Shown here: positions 43,196 through 51,836 of the stretch, piece by piece | How positions within the stretch are numbered: the stretch's first letter is position 1 | Layout of the letters: every line of letters starts with the position of its first letter | From: Streptomyces calvus | GTDB lineage: Bacteria > Actinomycetota > Actinomycetes > Streptomycetales > Streptomycetaceae | DNA: 64,000 nucleotides | Direction of reading: 5' to 3' | NCBI RefSeq assembly: GCF_006782915.1 | Contig: NZ_VCNP01000009.1 | Location: 1 to 64,000, forward strand | Notes under the pieces: model-generated | Database searches by the model: none | What the model was told of the DNA's origin: nothing | Seen by the model: the letters and a program-made list of their open reading frames with translations, nothing else | Made by a program: the position numbers and the translations under genes

Positions 43196-43666
43196 CTAAG
43201 GCAGCCGTGTGGGTTTGAGCGGCAGGGCGGCCCAGATGACCTTGCCGCCGCTCGCGGTGTGCTCGACCTCGCAGGCCCCGCCCGCCTCGCGGGTGATCTC
43301 GCGCACGAGGAGCAGTCCGCGGCCGCCGGTGCGGCCGTGGTCGGTCTCCAGGGCGGTGGGCCGGTAGGGGTGGTTGTCCTCCACAGACACCCGGACCCAT
43401 TCGGCGCCGACGGCGACCTCGACCGCGAGCACCGGGGACAGCAGCGCCGCGTGCCGCACGGCGTTGGTGACCAGCTCCGAGACGATCAGGAGCAGCCCCT
43501 GCACCACGTCGTCCGCGACCGGGACCCCCTGCCGTACCAGGAGGTCGCGCACGGCGTGTCGGGCCTGCGGGACCGAGGCGTCGACGGCCGGGGCGGTGAA
43601 CCGCCAGACACCTTCGTACGGCAGCGGATCGTCACCTTCACGACCCTCACGCTCGATTGTCACCAC
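43196..43666 (-). CDS. RsbW/HATPase_c_2-type ATP-binding regulator
   Basis: Product of 156 aa with a GTG start. It has the single GHKL ATPase domain of anti-sigma-factor kinases: N-box SELVTNAVRHA, G1-like VSVEDNHPYRP, and G2 GRGLLLVREI. Streptomyces carries dozens of such stand-alone proteins, which modulate sigma factors or anti-anti-sigma proteins by phosphorylation. The partner is not encoded next to it. Confidence 0.88.
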   Translation of the reverse strand: MVTIEREGREGDDPLPYEGVWRFTAPAVDASVPQARHAVRDLLVRQGVPVADDVVQGLLLIVSELVTNAVRHAALLSPVLAVEVAVGAEWVRVSVEDNHPYRPTALETDHGRTGGRGLLLVREITREAGGACEVEHTASGGKVIWAALPLKPTRLP

Positions 43667-43804
43667 ACGTCGAGTGTTGGCACCGAGCGGCTCCGACTAC
43701 GACGCTGAACAGAAGTCAGCGGGTATCGAGCGATTCCGACCGTTGACGCACCGAACGACCCCATTCGGGACCGCTTCGGTCCGTCTGTGTGCCGTCTCGG
43801 CGAA

Positions 43805-44479
43805 CTATTCGGGTTGTACGGGTTTGACGCCGGACTCGTCGCGCCCGCCCGGCCCCTCCCGCTCGGTCCGCGGTTCCGCCTCGTCGGCGAGCCGGTCGGA
43901 GACCATTCCGACGATCCTGCGCCCTCCGTAGCCGGTGGCGATCAGCCCGAGTCCGTCGAAGAGCAGGGCGAGGGAGAAGAACGTACCGATGGTGTACTGG
44001 CTGCTGCTCGGCCAGGAGGCCAGGACGAGGATGCCGAGGAGCAGCCCGAACGCGCCCTGCACCAGGGTCCAGCCGAACTGCGGTCCGCGCACCACCAGAC
44101 TGCCCACCAGGCGGAACACCCCGCCGGTGAGGAAGAGCAGCGCGGCGAACATGGTCAGCGCCTCGGCCGCCGTGTCCGGGGTCCTGAGGACGACCGCACC
44201 GGCGGCGATGTTCAGGGCGGCGACGACCACCCCGAGCCAGAAGAAGTTGCTGTCCCGGGCCTGGACCGCGTGCAGCAGCCCGACCGCTCCGCCGATCAGC
44301 AGCAGCCAGCCGAACAGCAGCATGGAGGTGAGGGTGGCGAGGCCCGTGTAGACGAGGCCGACCAGACCGGCGAGGACCAGCACCACCCCGAGCGCGGCGA
44401 GCCGGCCGAAGCCGCGGTTCAGTCTCGCCGCCTCGGCCCTCGGCCCGGTGCCCTGCGCGCCCTTCGCGGTCCTGGCCAT
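43805..44479 (-). CDS. HdeD/DUF308-family membrane protein
   Basis: Product of 224 aa from MARTAKGAQ (GGAGG upstream). Six hydrophobic helices follow in tight succession (e.g. LAALGVVLVLAGLVGLVY, LLLGILVLAS), the DUF308 pattern of HdeD-like acid-stress membrane proteins. The C-terminus is acidic and hydrophilic. It is divergent from the enoyl-CoA hydratase gene. Function is unknown; a stress role is inferred from the family. Confidence 0.85.
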   Translation of the reverse strand: MARTAKGAQGTGPRAEAARLNRGFGRLAALGVVLVLAGLVGLVYTGLATLTSMLLFGWLLLIGGAVGLLHAVQARDSNFFWLGVVVAALNIAAGAVVLRTPDTAAEALTMFAALLFLTGGVFRLVGSLVVRGPQFGWTLVQGAFGLLLGILVLASWPSSSQYTIGTFFSLALLFDGLGLIATGYGGRRIVGMVSDRLADEAEPRTEREGPGGRDESGVKPVQPE

Positions 44480-44590
44480 GGCAGCCTCCTCGGTTCCGTT
44501 GCCTCTCCCAGGGGCGTGTACCCGCGCGTGCCGGCTCCGTGCAGGCTCCTGCCGGTCGGCGCGCCGGACCCGGCGGATAGCATCCGGCGC

Positions 44591-45346
44591 ATGGAGCCGC
44601 AGCTGCTGCACAGCGTCACCGACTCGGTCGCCACGGTCGTCATCCGCCACCCGGCGAAGCGCAACGCGATGACGGCCGCGATGTGGGCCGCCCTGCCCCC
44701 GTTGCTCGACGAGCTGGCCGCCGACCCGCTGGTGCGGGTGCTGGTGCTCACCGGCGAGGGCGGCACCTTCTGCGCCGGCGCCGACATCTCCACGCTCCGG
44801 GGGTCACCGGTGGAGGCGCAGCGGCTGGCCGTGGCGGCGGAGGAGGCGCTCGCCGCCTTTCCCAAACCGGCCCTGGCGGCGGTCCGCGGGCACTGCGTGG
44901 GCGGCGGGGCCCAGCTGGCGGCCGCCTGCGATCTGCGGTTCGCCGAGGAGGGGGCGCGGTTCGGGGTGACGCCGGCCAAGCTCGGGATCGTCTATCCGGC
45001 GTCCGCCACCCGGCGGCTGGTGTCGCTGGTCGGCCCGGCCACCGCCAAGTACCTGCTGTTCTCGGGTGAGTTGATCGACGCGGAGCGGGCCCTGCGCACC
45101 GGCCTGGTGGACGAGGTGCTGCCCGTGGGCGAACTGGACGGGAGGGTCGCCGAGTTCGCCCGGATCCTGGCGTCCCGTTCGCAGCTGACGCAGGCCGCGG
45201 CGAAGGAGTTCGCCAACGGCCGCACCGGCCGGGAGGCGCACTGGGACGAACGGGCGCGGCACAGCGGCGACACCGCCGAGGGCGTCGCCGCGTTCCTGGA
45301 GCGCCGCGGCCCGCGCTTCACCTGGAGCGTGTCTACGTCAGGATGA
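44591..45346 (+). CDS. enoyl-CoA hydratase/isomerase-family protein
   Basis: Product of 251 aa. Crotonase fold: HPAKRNAMTAAMW, the CoA/oxyanion region GTFCAGADIS, VRGHCVGGGAQLAAACDLR and FGVTPAKLGIVYPAS. The oxyanion-hole Gly residues are present. The exact reaction cannot be assigned because the usual catalytic Glu pair is not clear by eye. Its 3' end overlaps the convergent DJ-1-family gene by 14 bp. Confidence 0.9.
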   Translation: MEPQLLHSVTDSVATVVIRHPAKRNAMTAAMWAALPPLLDELAADPLVRVLVLTGEGGTFCAGADISTLRGSPVEAQRLAVAAEEALAAFPKPALAAVRGHCVGGGAQLAAACDLRFAEEGARFGVTPAKLGIVYPASATRRLVSLVGPATAKYLLFSGELIDAERALRTGLVDEVLPVGELDGRVAEFARILASRSQLTQAAAKEFANGRTGREAHWDERARHSGDTAEGVAAFLERRGPRFTWSVSTSG

Positions 45347-45968
45347 AACGGCTCTTCGACCGGAACTCCTCGACCAGGTGCGCAGGCGCCTTCTGCGGGG
45401 AGCCGGCGTCGTAGGGCGGCTGCGGGTCGTACTCGGTGAGCAGCTGGACGGCCTGCGCGTGTTCGTCGCCGGCGATCCGGCCGAGCAGGGTGAGCCCCAT
45501 GTCGATGCCGGAGGAGACACCGGCCGCGGTGACGTACTTGCCGTCGGTCACCACCCGCTCCCCGGTCGGTTCGGCGCCGTACCGCCGCAGGTGGTCGAGG
45601 GCCAGCCAGTGGGAGGTGGCCCGGCGTCCCCGCAGGAGTCCGGCCGCGGCGAGCAGCAGGGATCCGGTGCACACGGACGTGGTCCAGGTACTGGCGGCGT
45701 CCGCGCCGCGCAGCCAGTCCAGCAGGGTCGCGTTGTCCATCTGGGGTGTCTGTCCGGGGCCGCCGGGGACGACGACGATGTCCGGGTGCGGCACCTCGGC
45801 CAGCGTCTTGTCGGCGGTGATCGCGAGCGTGCCGGTGTCGGTGCGCACGGGACCGGTCCGTTCGGCGACGAAGACCGTCTCCGCGTCCGGCAGCCGGCCC
45901 AGGGTCTCGTAGGGGCCCACGGCGTCCAGGGCGGTGAAGCGGTCGAAGAGGACGATGGCGATCTGCAT
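45333..45968 (-). CDS. DJ-1/PfpI-family protein
   Basis: Product of 211 aa from MQIAIVLFDRF (GAAAGG upstream). It is a single DJ-1/PfpI (class-I glutamine amidotransferase-like) domain with VVPGGPGQTP and the nucleophile elbow SVCTGSLLLAAAGLL (C100), then the RATSHW block. It resembles the N-terminal half of the GlxA-type regulator encoded 10 bp upstream. The pair could act together, for example as isonitrile hydratase-like enzyme and regulator, but the reaction is unknown. Confidence 0.88.
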   Translation of the reverse strand: MQIAIVLFDRFTALDAVGPYETLGRLPDAETVFVAERTGPVRTDTGTLAITADKTLAEVPHPDIVVVPGGPGQTPQMDNATLLDWLRGADAASTWTTSVCTGSLLLAAAGLLRGRRATSHWLALDHLRRYGAEPTGERVVTDGKYVTAAGVSSGIDMGLTLLGRIAGDEHAQAVQLLTEYDPQPPYDAGSPQKAPAHLVEEFRSKSRFILT

Positions 45969-45978
45969 CGGGAGCCTT

Positions 45979-46947
45979 TCAGGTGCGGGCGGGTGAGGGG
46001 GCGGGGCGGAAACGGCGGCGGTACTCGGCCGGTGACGTGCCGAGGGTGCGGACGAAGGCGCGCCGCATCGCCTCGGGTGTGCCGTAGCCGCTGGCGCGGG
46101 AGATCTCCTCGACGCCGTCGCCGGTGTCCTCCAGCAGGCGCCGGGCGTGTTCGAGGCGGACGCGGTCGACGTAGCGGCCCGGGGTGGTGCCGGTCTCGGC
46201 GTGGAAGGCGCGGGCGAAGTGGCGCGGCGAGAGGGACGCGCGGGCCGCGAGCGCCTCGACGGACAGGTCGGCGCCGGGGTGTTCGGTGATCCACTGCTGG
46301 ACCTCGCGCAGCGGCTCGCGCCGCGCGGTCTGGGCGGCCAGTTGGGCGCTGAACTGGGCCTGGTTGCCGGGCCGGCGCAGGAACACCACCAGGTGCCGGG
46401 CGACGGTGAGGGCGGTCTGCCGGCCGAGGTCCTCCTCGACCAGGGCGAGCGCCAGGTCGATGCCGGAGGTGACGCCCGCGGACGTGGCGACGTGGCCGTC
46501 ACGGACGAAGATGGGATCGGGGTCGACGTCGACGGCCGGGTGGTCGCGGGCCAGGGTGTCGCAGTAGGCCCAGTGCGTGGTGGCGCGGCGTCCGTCGAGC
46601 AGTCCGGCGTCCGCGAGCAGCACGGCGCCGGTGCAGACGGAGACCAGCCGCTCGGCGCGCGGTCCGTGTCCGCGCAGCCAGTCGGTCAGCCGCGGATCGG
46701 GCCGGCGGGTTCCCTGCCCGCCGGGCACCAGCAGCGTGTGCGGCTCCGGCGCGTCGGCCAGGGCCCCGTCCGGTACGACGGTCAGGCCGCTGCTGGTGCG
46801 GACGGGGGCGCCGTCCACCGAGGCGGTGCACAGCCGGTAGCTCCCCGGGGTGTGCTTCTCGGCGCCCGCGAAGACCTCCACGGGGCCGGTGACATCGAGG
46901 CTCTGCACGTCGTCGAAGAGGACGACGAGAACGGTTCGCTGCGCCAT
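45979..46947 (-). CDS. GlxA-family AraC-type transcriptional regulator
   Basis: Product of 322 aa from MAQRTVLVVLFDDVQ. Residues 1-~170 form a DJ-1/PfpI-like domain (VPGGQGTRRP, SVCTGAVLLADAGLL with Cys, RATTHWAYC). Residues ~220-322 are an AraC double helix-turn-helix (LSVEALAARASLSPRHFARAF, then EISRASGYGTPEAMRRAF). It is the likely activator of the DJ-1-family gene 10 bp downstream. The ATG is chosen because upstream in-frame sequence falls in a non-coding repeat. Confidence 0.92.
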   Translation of the reverse strand: MAQRTVLVVLFDDVQSLDVTGPVEVFAGAEKHTPGSYRLCTASVDGAPVRTSSGLTVVPDGALADAPEPHTLLVPGGQGTRRPDPRLTDWLRGHGPRAERLVSVCTGAVLLADAGLLDGRRATTHWAYCDTLARDHPAVDVDPDPIFVRDGHVATSAGVTSGIDLALALVEEDLGRQTALTVARHLVVFLRRPGNQAQFSAQLAAQTARREPLREVQQWITEHPGADLSVEALAARASLSPRHFARAFHAETGTTPGRYVDRVRLEHARRLLEDTGDGVEEISRASGYGTPEAMRRAFVRTLGTSPAEYRRRFRPAPSPART

Positions 46948-47363
46948 GCGGTCGATTCTTCGCCGGGCCCGTGGCGGCCGCAACGACGTGTTCCCCACCT
47001 TTCCTGCCACGGCCGACGGACGCGGTACGGCGGACGGCAGGCCGACGGACGCCACGGCGCCGACGGACGCGGTACGGCGGACGGCAGGCCGACGGACCCG
47101 GTACGGGCGGACGCCGCGGTGCCGGCGGACGCGGTACGGCGGACGGCAGGCCGACGGACCCGGTACGGGCGGACGCCGCGGTGCCGGCGGACGCGGTACG
47201 GCGGACGCCGAGGTGCCGACGGACGCCACCGCCGACAGCCCCGATGCGCCTGCGCACGGCACCGGGCGGAGGGTTCCGCCGGACGACATGCATGTTGAAG
47301 CGTTGACGAGGTACACGGAGCCCAACCCGGCCGCGCGGTCGGGGGAAACGAAAGGGGAGACAC
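46948..47363. other. gene-free stretch with tandem repeats
   Basis: This 416-bp gap lies upstream of the GlxA-type regulator and the LPFR small protein gene. About half is occupied by 62-bp tandem repeats, listed separately. The rest shows no gene on either strand. Open frames through the repeats exist on both strands only because the repeat lacks stop codons. Confidence 0.6.
47013..47228. repeat. 62-bp tandem repeat block
   Basis: The word GACGCGGTACGGCGGACG recurs with starts at 47066 and 47128 (62 bp apart), and the next copy begins at 47190 as GACGCGGTACGGCGGACGCC. A shortened copy begins at 47019, 47 bp earlier. The 62-bp units from 47066 to 47190 are close to identical, each with a second GGTACGGG element. 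Because 62 is not a multiple of three, the reading frame shifts at each unit, so this is not a coding repeat. It may vary in copy number between strains. Confidence 0.85.
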
Positions 47364-47495
47364 GTGTTCCGTGCCATCGCAGACGTACTGCGCCAGATCG
47401 GCGGCGCCATCGCCACCGTGGTCACGCTGCCGTTCCGGGCGCTCGCCCGGCTGTTCGGCGGGGCCTCGTCCAGCACGCGCGGCCACCGCGCCTGA
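47364..47495 (+). CDS. LPFR-motif small protein
   Basis: Product of 43 aa with a GTG start; GAAAGGGGAG lies 4-5 nt upstream. The sequence runs FRAIADVLRQIGGAIATVV, then TLPFRALARLFGG, then SSSTRGHRA. It matches the Streptomyces 'LPFR motif small protein' family as I recall it: an amphipathic/hydrophobic helix with a conserved LPFR. Function is unknown. It ends 105 bp before tex. Confidence 0.85.
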   Translation: MFRAIADVLRQIGGAIATVVTLPFRALARLFGGASSSTRGHRA

Positions 47496-47600
47496 CGCCG
47501 CCCGGGCGGTGTCCGGGCGAGTCGCCGCCCTGATCCCCGATTGTCGGCGTCACCTGCCACAATTGCCGCGCAACCTCAGTGGAGAAGGCGGTACGGGATC

Positions 47601-49946
47601 GTGACGACACCCCTCACAGGGTCCATCGAAAGCAGGATCGCCGGGGAGCTCGGCGTACGGGAGCGGCAGGTCAAGGCCGCCGTCGAACTGCTGGACGGCG
47701 GTTCGACGGTGCCCTTCATCGCCCGCTACCGCAAGGAAGCGACCGAGATGCTCGACGACGCGCAGCTGCGCACGATCGAGGAGCGGCTGCGCTACCTGCG
47801 GGAGCTGGAGGACCGTCGTGCGGCGATCCTCGAGTCGGTGCGCGAGCAGGGCAAGCTCACCGACGAGCTCGAGGCGCGGATCCGCGGCGCGGAGACCAAG
47901 GCGCGCCTGGAGGACATCTATCTGCCGTACAAGCCCAAGCGGCGCACCAAGGCGCAGATCGCCCGGGAGGCGGGTCTCGAGCCGCTGGCGGAGGGGCTGC
48001 TCGGTGACCCGGGTGTCGAGCCCCTCGCGGCGGCCGCCGCGTTCGTGGACGCGGGCAAGGGCGTCGCCGATCCGCAGGCGGCCCTGGACGGCGCCCGCGC
48101 CATCCTCACCGAGCGGTTCTCGGAGGACGCCGACCTGATCGGCGAGCTGCGCGAGCGCATGTGGGTGCGCGGGCGACTGGCCGCGAAGGTGCGCGAGGGC
48201 AAGGAGGAGGCCGGCGCGAAGTTCGCCGACTACTTCGACTTCGCCGAGCCGTTCACCGAGCTGCCCTCGCACCGGGTCCTGGCGATGCTGCGCGGCGAGA
48301 AGGAGGAGGTCCTCGACCTCGTTCTGGAGCCGGAGGAGCCGGTGGACGGCCCGTCGTCGTACGAGGGGATCGTCGCGCACCGGTTCGGGATCGCCGACCG
48401 GGGCCGCCCCGGCGACAAGTGGCTGCTGAACACGGTCCGCTGGGCGTGGCGCACGCGCATCCTGGTGCACCTCGGCCTCGATCTGCGGCTGCGGCTGCGC
48501 ACGGCCGCCGAGGACGAGGCGGTGCGGGTCTTCGCGGCGAACCTGCGCGACCTGCTGCTCGCCGCCCCGGCCGGCACGCGCGCCACGCTGGGGCTCGACC
48601 CCGGTTTCCGTACGGGCGTGAAGGTCGCCGTGGTCGACGCGACCGGCAAGGTCGTCGCCACGGACGTGATCCATCCGCACGTCCCGGCCAACCGGTGGGA
48701 CGAGGCGATCGCCAAGCTGGCGCGGCTGGCGAAGGAGCACGCGGTCGAGCTGATCGCCATCGGCAACGGCACGGCGTCCCGCGAGACCGACAGGCTCGCC
48801 GGTGAACTCATCGCCAGGCACCCCGAGTTGAAGCTGACGAAGGTGATGGTCTCGGAGGCGGGCGCCTCCGTGTACTCGGCCTCCGCGTTCGCCTCGCAGG
48901 AACTGCCGGACATGGACGTGTCGCTGCGCGGCGCGGTCTCGATCGCGCGCCGGCTGCAGGACCCGCTGGCCGAGCTGGTCAAGATCGACCCGAAGTCGAT
49001 CGGAGTCGGCCAGTACCAGCACGACCTGTCCGAGGTGAAGCTGTCGCGTTCGCTGGACGCGGTGGTGGAGGACTGTGTGAACGGCGTGGGCGTGGACGTC
49101 AACACGGCGTCGGCGCCACTGCTCGCGCGGGTCTCCGGCATCACCTCCGGGCTCGCCGAGAACATCGTGGCGCACCGTGACGCCAACGGGCCGTTCCGCT
49201 CGCGCGGCGAGCTGAAGAAAGTGGCGCGGCTCGGCCCGAAGGCGTACGAGCAGTGCGCGGGCTTCCTGCGGATCCGCGGCGGCGACGACCCGCTGGACGC
49301 GTCCAGCGTGCACCCGGAGGCCTACCCGGTCGTGCGGCGCATGGTGAAGTCCTCCGGCCAGGAGGTCGCCTCGCTGATCGGCAACACGGCGGTGCTGCGG
49401 TCGCTCAGGCCGCAGGACTTCGTGGACGAGACGTTCGGTCTGCCCACGGTCGGCGACATCCTCAAGGAACTGGAGAAGCCCGGGCGCGATCCGCGGCCCG
49501 CGTTCAGGACGGCCGTGTTCAAGGAGGGCGTGGAGAAGATCTCCGACCTGGCGTCCGGGATGGTGCTGGAGGGCGTCGTCACGAACGTCGCCGCCTTCGG
49601 GGCGTTCGTGGACGTCGGTGTGCACCAGGACGGCCTGGTGCACGTCTCCGCGATGTCGAAGACCTTCGTGAAGGACCCGCGGGACGTGGTGAAGCCCGGG
49701 GACATCGTGAAGGTGAAGGTGCTGGACGTCGACATCCCGCGCAAGCGGATCTCGCTGACGCTGCGGCTGGACGACGAGGCCGCGCCCCAGGGCGAGCAGC
49801 GGGCACAGCGCGGACAGCGCCAGGGCGGCAGGCCGCCGAAGCAGCGGCAGCAGGGGCGCTCCGGCGGTCAGGGCCGGTCCTCGGCCGCGCCCGCTCCGGC
49901 CAACGGGGCGATGGCCGAGGCGCTGCGGCGGGCCGGACTGGCGTAA
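47601..49946 (+). CDS. tex: Tex-family RNA-binding transcription accessory protein
   Basis: Product of 781 aa with a GTG start (GGAGAAGG ~12 nt upstream). The domain order is an N-terminal Tex helical region ([18 protein letters not shown]), a YqgF-like RNase-H fold ([17 protein letters not shown]), helix-hairpin-helix elements ([31 protein letters not shown]), and a C-terminal S1 domain ([20 protein letters not shown]). The tail is Gln/Gly/Arg-rich. Tex binds RNA and the transcription machinery and affects expression of diverse genes. Length fits the family. Confidence 0.96.
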   Translation: MTTPLTGSIESRIAGELGVRERQVKAAVELLDGGSTVPFIARYRKEATEMLDDAQLRTIEERLRYLRELEDRRAAILESVREQGKLTDELEARIRGAETKARLEDIYLPYKPKRRTKAQIAREAGLEPLAEGLLGDPGVEPLAAAAAFVDAGKGVADPQAALDGARAILTERFSEDADLIGELRERMWVRGRLAAKVREGKEEAGAKFADYFDFAEPFTELPSHRVLAMLRGEKEEVLDLVLEPEEPVDGPSSYEGIVAHRFGIADRGRPGDKWLLNTVRWAWRTRILVHLGLDLRLRLRTAAEDEAVRVFAANLRDLLLAAPAGTRATLGLDPGFRTGVKVAVVDATGKVVATDVIHPHVPANRWDEAIAKLARLAKEHAVELIAIGNGTASRETDRLAGELIARHPELKLTKVMVSEAGASVYSASAFASQELPDMDVSLRGAVSIARRLQDPLAELVKIDPKSIGVGQYQHDLSEVKLSRSLDAVVEDCVNGVGVDVNTASAPLLARVSGITSGLAENIVAHRDANGPFRSRGELKKVARLGPKAYEQCAGFLRIRGGDDPLDASSVHPEAYPVVRRMVKSSGQEVASLIGNTAVLRSLRPQDFVDETFGLPTVGDILKELEKPGRDPRPAFRTAVFKEGVEKISDLASGMVLEGVVTNVAAFGAFVDVGVHQDGLVHVSAMSKTFVKDPRDVVKPGDIVKVKVLDVDIPRKRISLTLRLDDEAAPQGEQRAQRGQRQGGRPPKQRQQGRSGGQGRSSAAPAPANGAMAEALRRAGLA

Positions 49947-49960
49947 CCGCCGCCGTCACG

Positions 49961-50002
49961 GCCGGGCAGGTGAGCGGGCCGTCGCCCGCTCACCCGCCCG
50001 GC
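49961..50002. terminator. terminator of tex
   Basis: GCCGGGCAGGTGAGCGGGC pairs with GCCCGCTCACCCGCCCGGC across a CGTC loop. It is a 19-position stem with a single A/C mismatch, starting 14 bases after the tex stop. Confidence 0.8.
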
Positions 50003-50005
50003 ACT

Positions 50006-50103
50006 CCGGGCGATGTCCGCACCGGCCTGTTCCTCTTCCTGACGTACCACCTGCAGGTCGTGAAGGGCTACGCGCCGGTGGAGACCGGCTTCGTCGCGCC
50101 CGG
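50006..50103 (+). pseudogene. remnant of an MFS (EmrB/QacA-type) transporter
   Basis: About 30 codons without a start read RTGLFLFLTYHLQVVKGYAP, then VETGFVAP. This matches the conserved GxFxxLTxxLQxxxGYSPxxxGxxxxP stretch between two helices of DHA2-family drug exporters. Nothing before or after continues the protein, so it is a small decay fragment between tex and the convergent ABC-F gene. Confidence 0.6.
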
Positions 50104-50120
50104 GGTCCGTCGGACGGGCC

Positions 50121-51764
50121 TCAGGTGCGTTCCAGGACCTTGCCGTCGGTGACCTCCAGGCGCCGGGTCACCCGCACCGCGTCGAGCATGCGGCGGTCGT
50201 GGGTGACCAGCAGGAGAGTGCCCTCGTAGGCGTCCAGGGCCGATTCGAGCTGCTCGATGGCCGGCAGGTCGAGGTGGTTGGTCGGCTCGTCCAGCACCAA
50301 GAGGTTGACGCCCCGGCCCTGGAGGAGGGCGAGGGCGGCGCGGGTGCGTTCGCCCGGCGAGAGGGTGGCCGCGGGACGCATGACGTGGTCGGCCTTGAGT
50401 CCGAACTTGGCCAGCAAGGTACGGATGTCGGCCGGCTCCAGGTCGGGGACGGCCGGGCGGAACGCGTCGAGCAGGGCCTCCGGGCCGTGGAACAGCGCGC
50501 GGGCCTGGTCGACCTCGCCGAGCAGCACGCCCGAGCCGAGCGCGCCGTGCCCGGCGTCGAGCGGGATCCGGCCCAGCAGCGCGCCCAGCAGGGTGGACTT
50601 GCCCGCGCCGTTCGCGCCCGTCACGGCCACCCGGTCCGCCCAGTCGACCTGGAGGGAGACCGGGCCGAGCACGAAGTCGCCGCGCCGCACCTCGGCGTCC
50701 CGCAGCGTCGCGACCACCGCGCCGGAGCGCGGTGCCGCCGCGATCTCCATGCGCAGCTCCCACTCCTTGCGCGGCTCCTCAACGACGTCGAGGCGTTCGA
50801 TCATGCGCTGTGTCTGGCGTGCCTTGGCGGCCTGCTTCTCGCTGGCCTCGCTGCGGAACTTGCGGCCGATCTTGTCGTTGTCGTTGCCGGCCTTGCGGCG
50901 GGCGTTCTTCACGCCCTTGTCCATCCAGGCGCGCTGCGTCCGGGCGCGCTCGTGGAGGGCGGCCTTCTTGTCGGCGTACTCCTCGTACTCGTCGCGGGCG
51001 TGCCTGCGGGCCACCTCCCGCTCCTCCAGGTAGGCCGTGTAGCCGCCGCCGTAGAGGTTGATCTGCTGCTGGGCGACGTCGAGTTCGAGGACCTTGGTGA
51101 CGGTGCGGGTGAGGAACTCGCGGTCGTGGCTGACGACGACGGTCCCGGCGCGCAGTCCGCCCACGAAGCGTTCGAGCCGCTCCAGGCCGTCCAGGTCGAG
51201 GTCGTTGGTCGGTTCGTCGAGCAGGAAGACGTCGTAGCGGGACAGCAGGAGGGAGGCCAGTCCGGCGCGGGCCGCCTGGCCGCCGGACAGCGCGGTCATC
51301 GGCTGGTCCAGGTCGACGGCGAGGCCGAGGGAGTCGGCGGTCTCCTCGGCTCGCTCGTCCAGGTCCGCGCCGCCGAGGGACAGCCAGCGCTCCAGGCTCG
51401 TGGCGTACGCGTCGTCGGCGCCCGGCGCCCCGTCGACCAGGGCCTGCGTCGCCTCGTCCATGGCCCGCTGGGCGTCGGCGACGCCGGTGCGGCGGGCCAG
51501 GAACGCGCGGACGGTTTCGCCGGGCCTGCGCTCCGGCTCCTGCGGGAGGTGCCCGACGGTCGCGGTGGGCGGGGAGAGCCGCAGCTCGCCCTCCTCCGGC
51601 GCGGTGAGGCCGGCGAGCAGCCGCAGCAGCGTGGACTTCCCGGCGCCGTTGGCGCCGACCAGGCCGATCACGTCGCCGGGGGCGACGACGAGGTCGAGTC
51701 CGGTGAACAGGGAGCGGTCGCCGTGGCCGGCGGCGAGGTTCTTGGCGACGAGGGTGGCAGTCAT
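50121..51764 (-). CDS. ABC-F family ATPase (ribosome-associated type)
   Basis: Product of 547 aa from MTATLVAKNLAAGHG. Two ABC cassettes without membrane helices, each with Walker A GANGAGKST, signatures LSGGQAARAG and LSPGERTRAA, and Walker B LLDEPTNDLD / VLDEPTNHLD. They are joined by a ~90-residue charged linker (ARDEYEEYADKKAAL; KARQTQRMIERLDV). ABC-F proteins act on the ribosome in translation or antibiotic protection. Streptomyces homologues include self-resistance factors, but no biosynthetic genes adjoin this one. Confidence 0.93.
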   Translation of the reverse strand: MTATLVAKNLAAGHGDRSLFTGLDLVVAPGDVIGLVGANGAGKSTLLRLLAGLTAPEEGELRLSPPTATVGHLPQEPERRPGETVRAFLARRTGVADAQRAMDEATQALVDGAPGADDAYATSLERWLSLGGADLDERAEETADSLGLAVDLDQPMTALSGGQAARAGLASLLLSRYDVFLLDEPTNDLDLDGLERLERFVGGLRAGTVVVSHDREFLTRTVTKVLELDVAQQQINLYGGGYTAYLEEREVARRHARDEYEEYADKKAALHERARTQRAWMDKGVKNARRKAGNDNDKIGRKFRSEASEKQAAKARQTQRMIERLDVVEEPRKEWELRMEIAAAPRSGAVVATLRDAEVRRGDFVLGPVSLQVDWADRVAVTGANGAGKSTLLGALLGRIPLDAGHGALGSGVLLGEVDQARALFHGPEALLDAFRPAVPDLEPADIRTLLAKFGLKADHVMRPAATLSPGERTRAALALLQGRGVNLLVLDEPTNHLDLPAIEQLESALDAYEGTLLLVTHDRRMLDAVRVTRRLEVTDGKVLERT

Positions 51765-51836
51765 CAGACCGCAGATCCTAGCGGCCGGGCCCCGGCGCAC
51801 GCGTGCCGGTTTCCCGCGCCGCGGGGCCCTCGTCCG

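Noticed and set aside
46980..47228. CRISPR array interpretation of the tandem repeats
   Set aside because: Units are contiguous with no unique spacers, and no cas genes are in the window.
46970..47533. Repeat-rich plus-strand proteins encoded across the tandem repeat block
   Set aside because: The 62-bp unit shifts frame each copy, the peptides are Arg/Gly/Thr-rich and there is no start signal. The open frames reflect lack of stops in GC-rich repeats.
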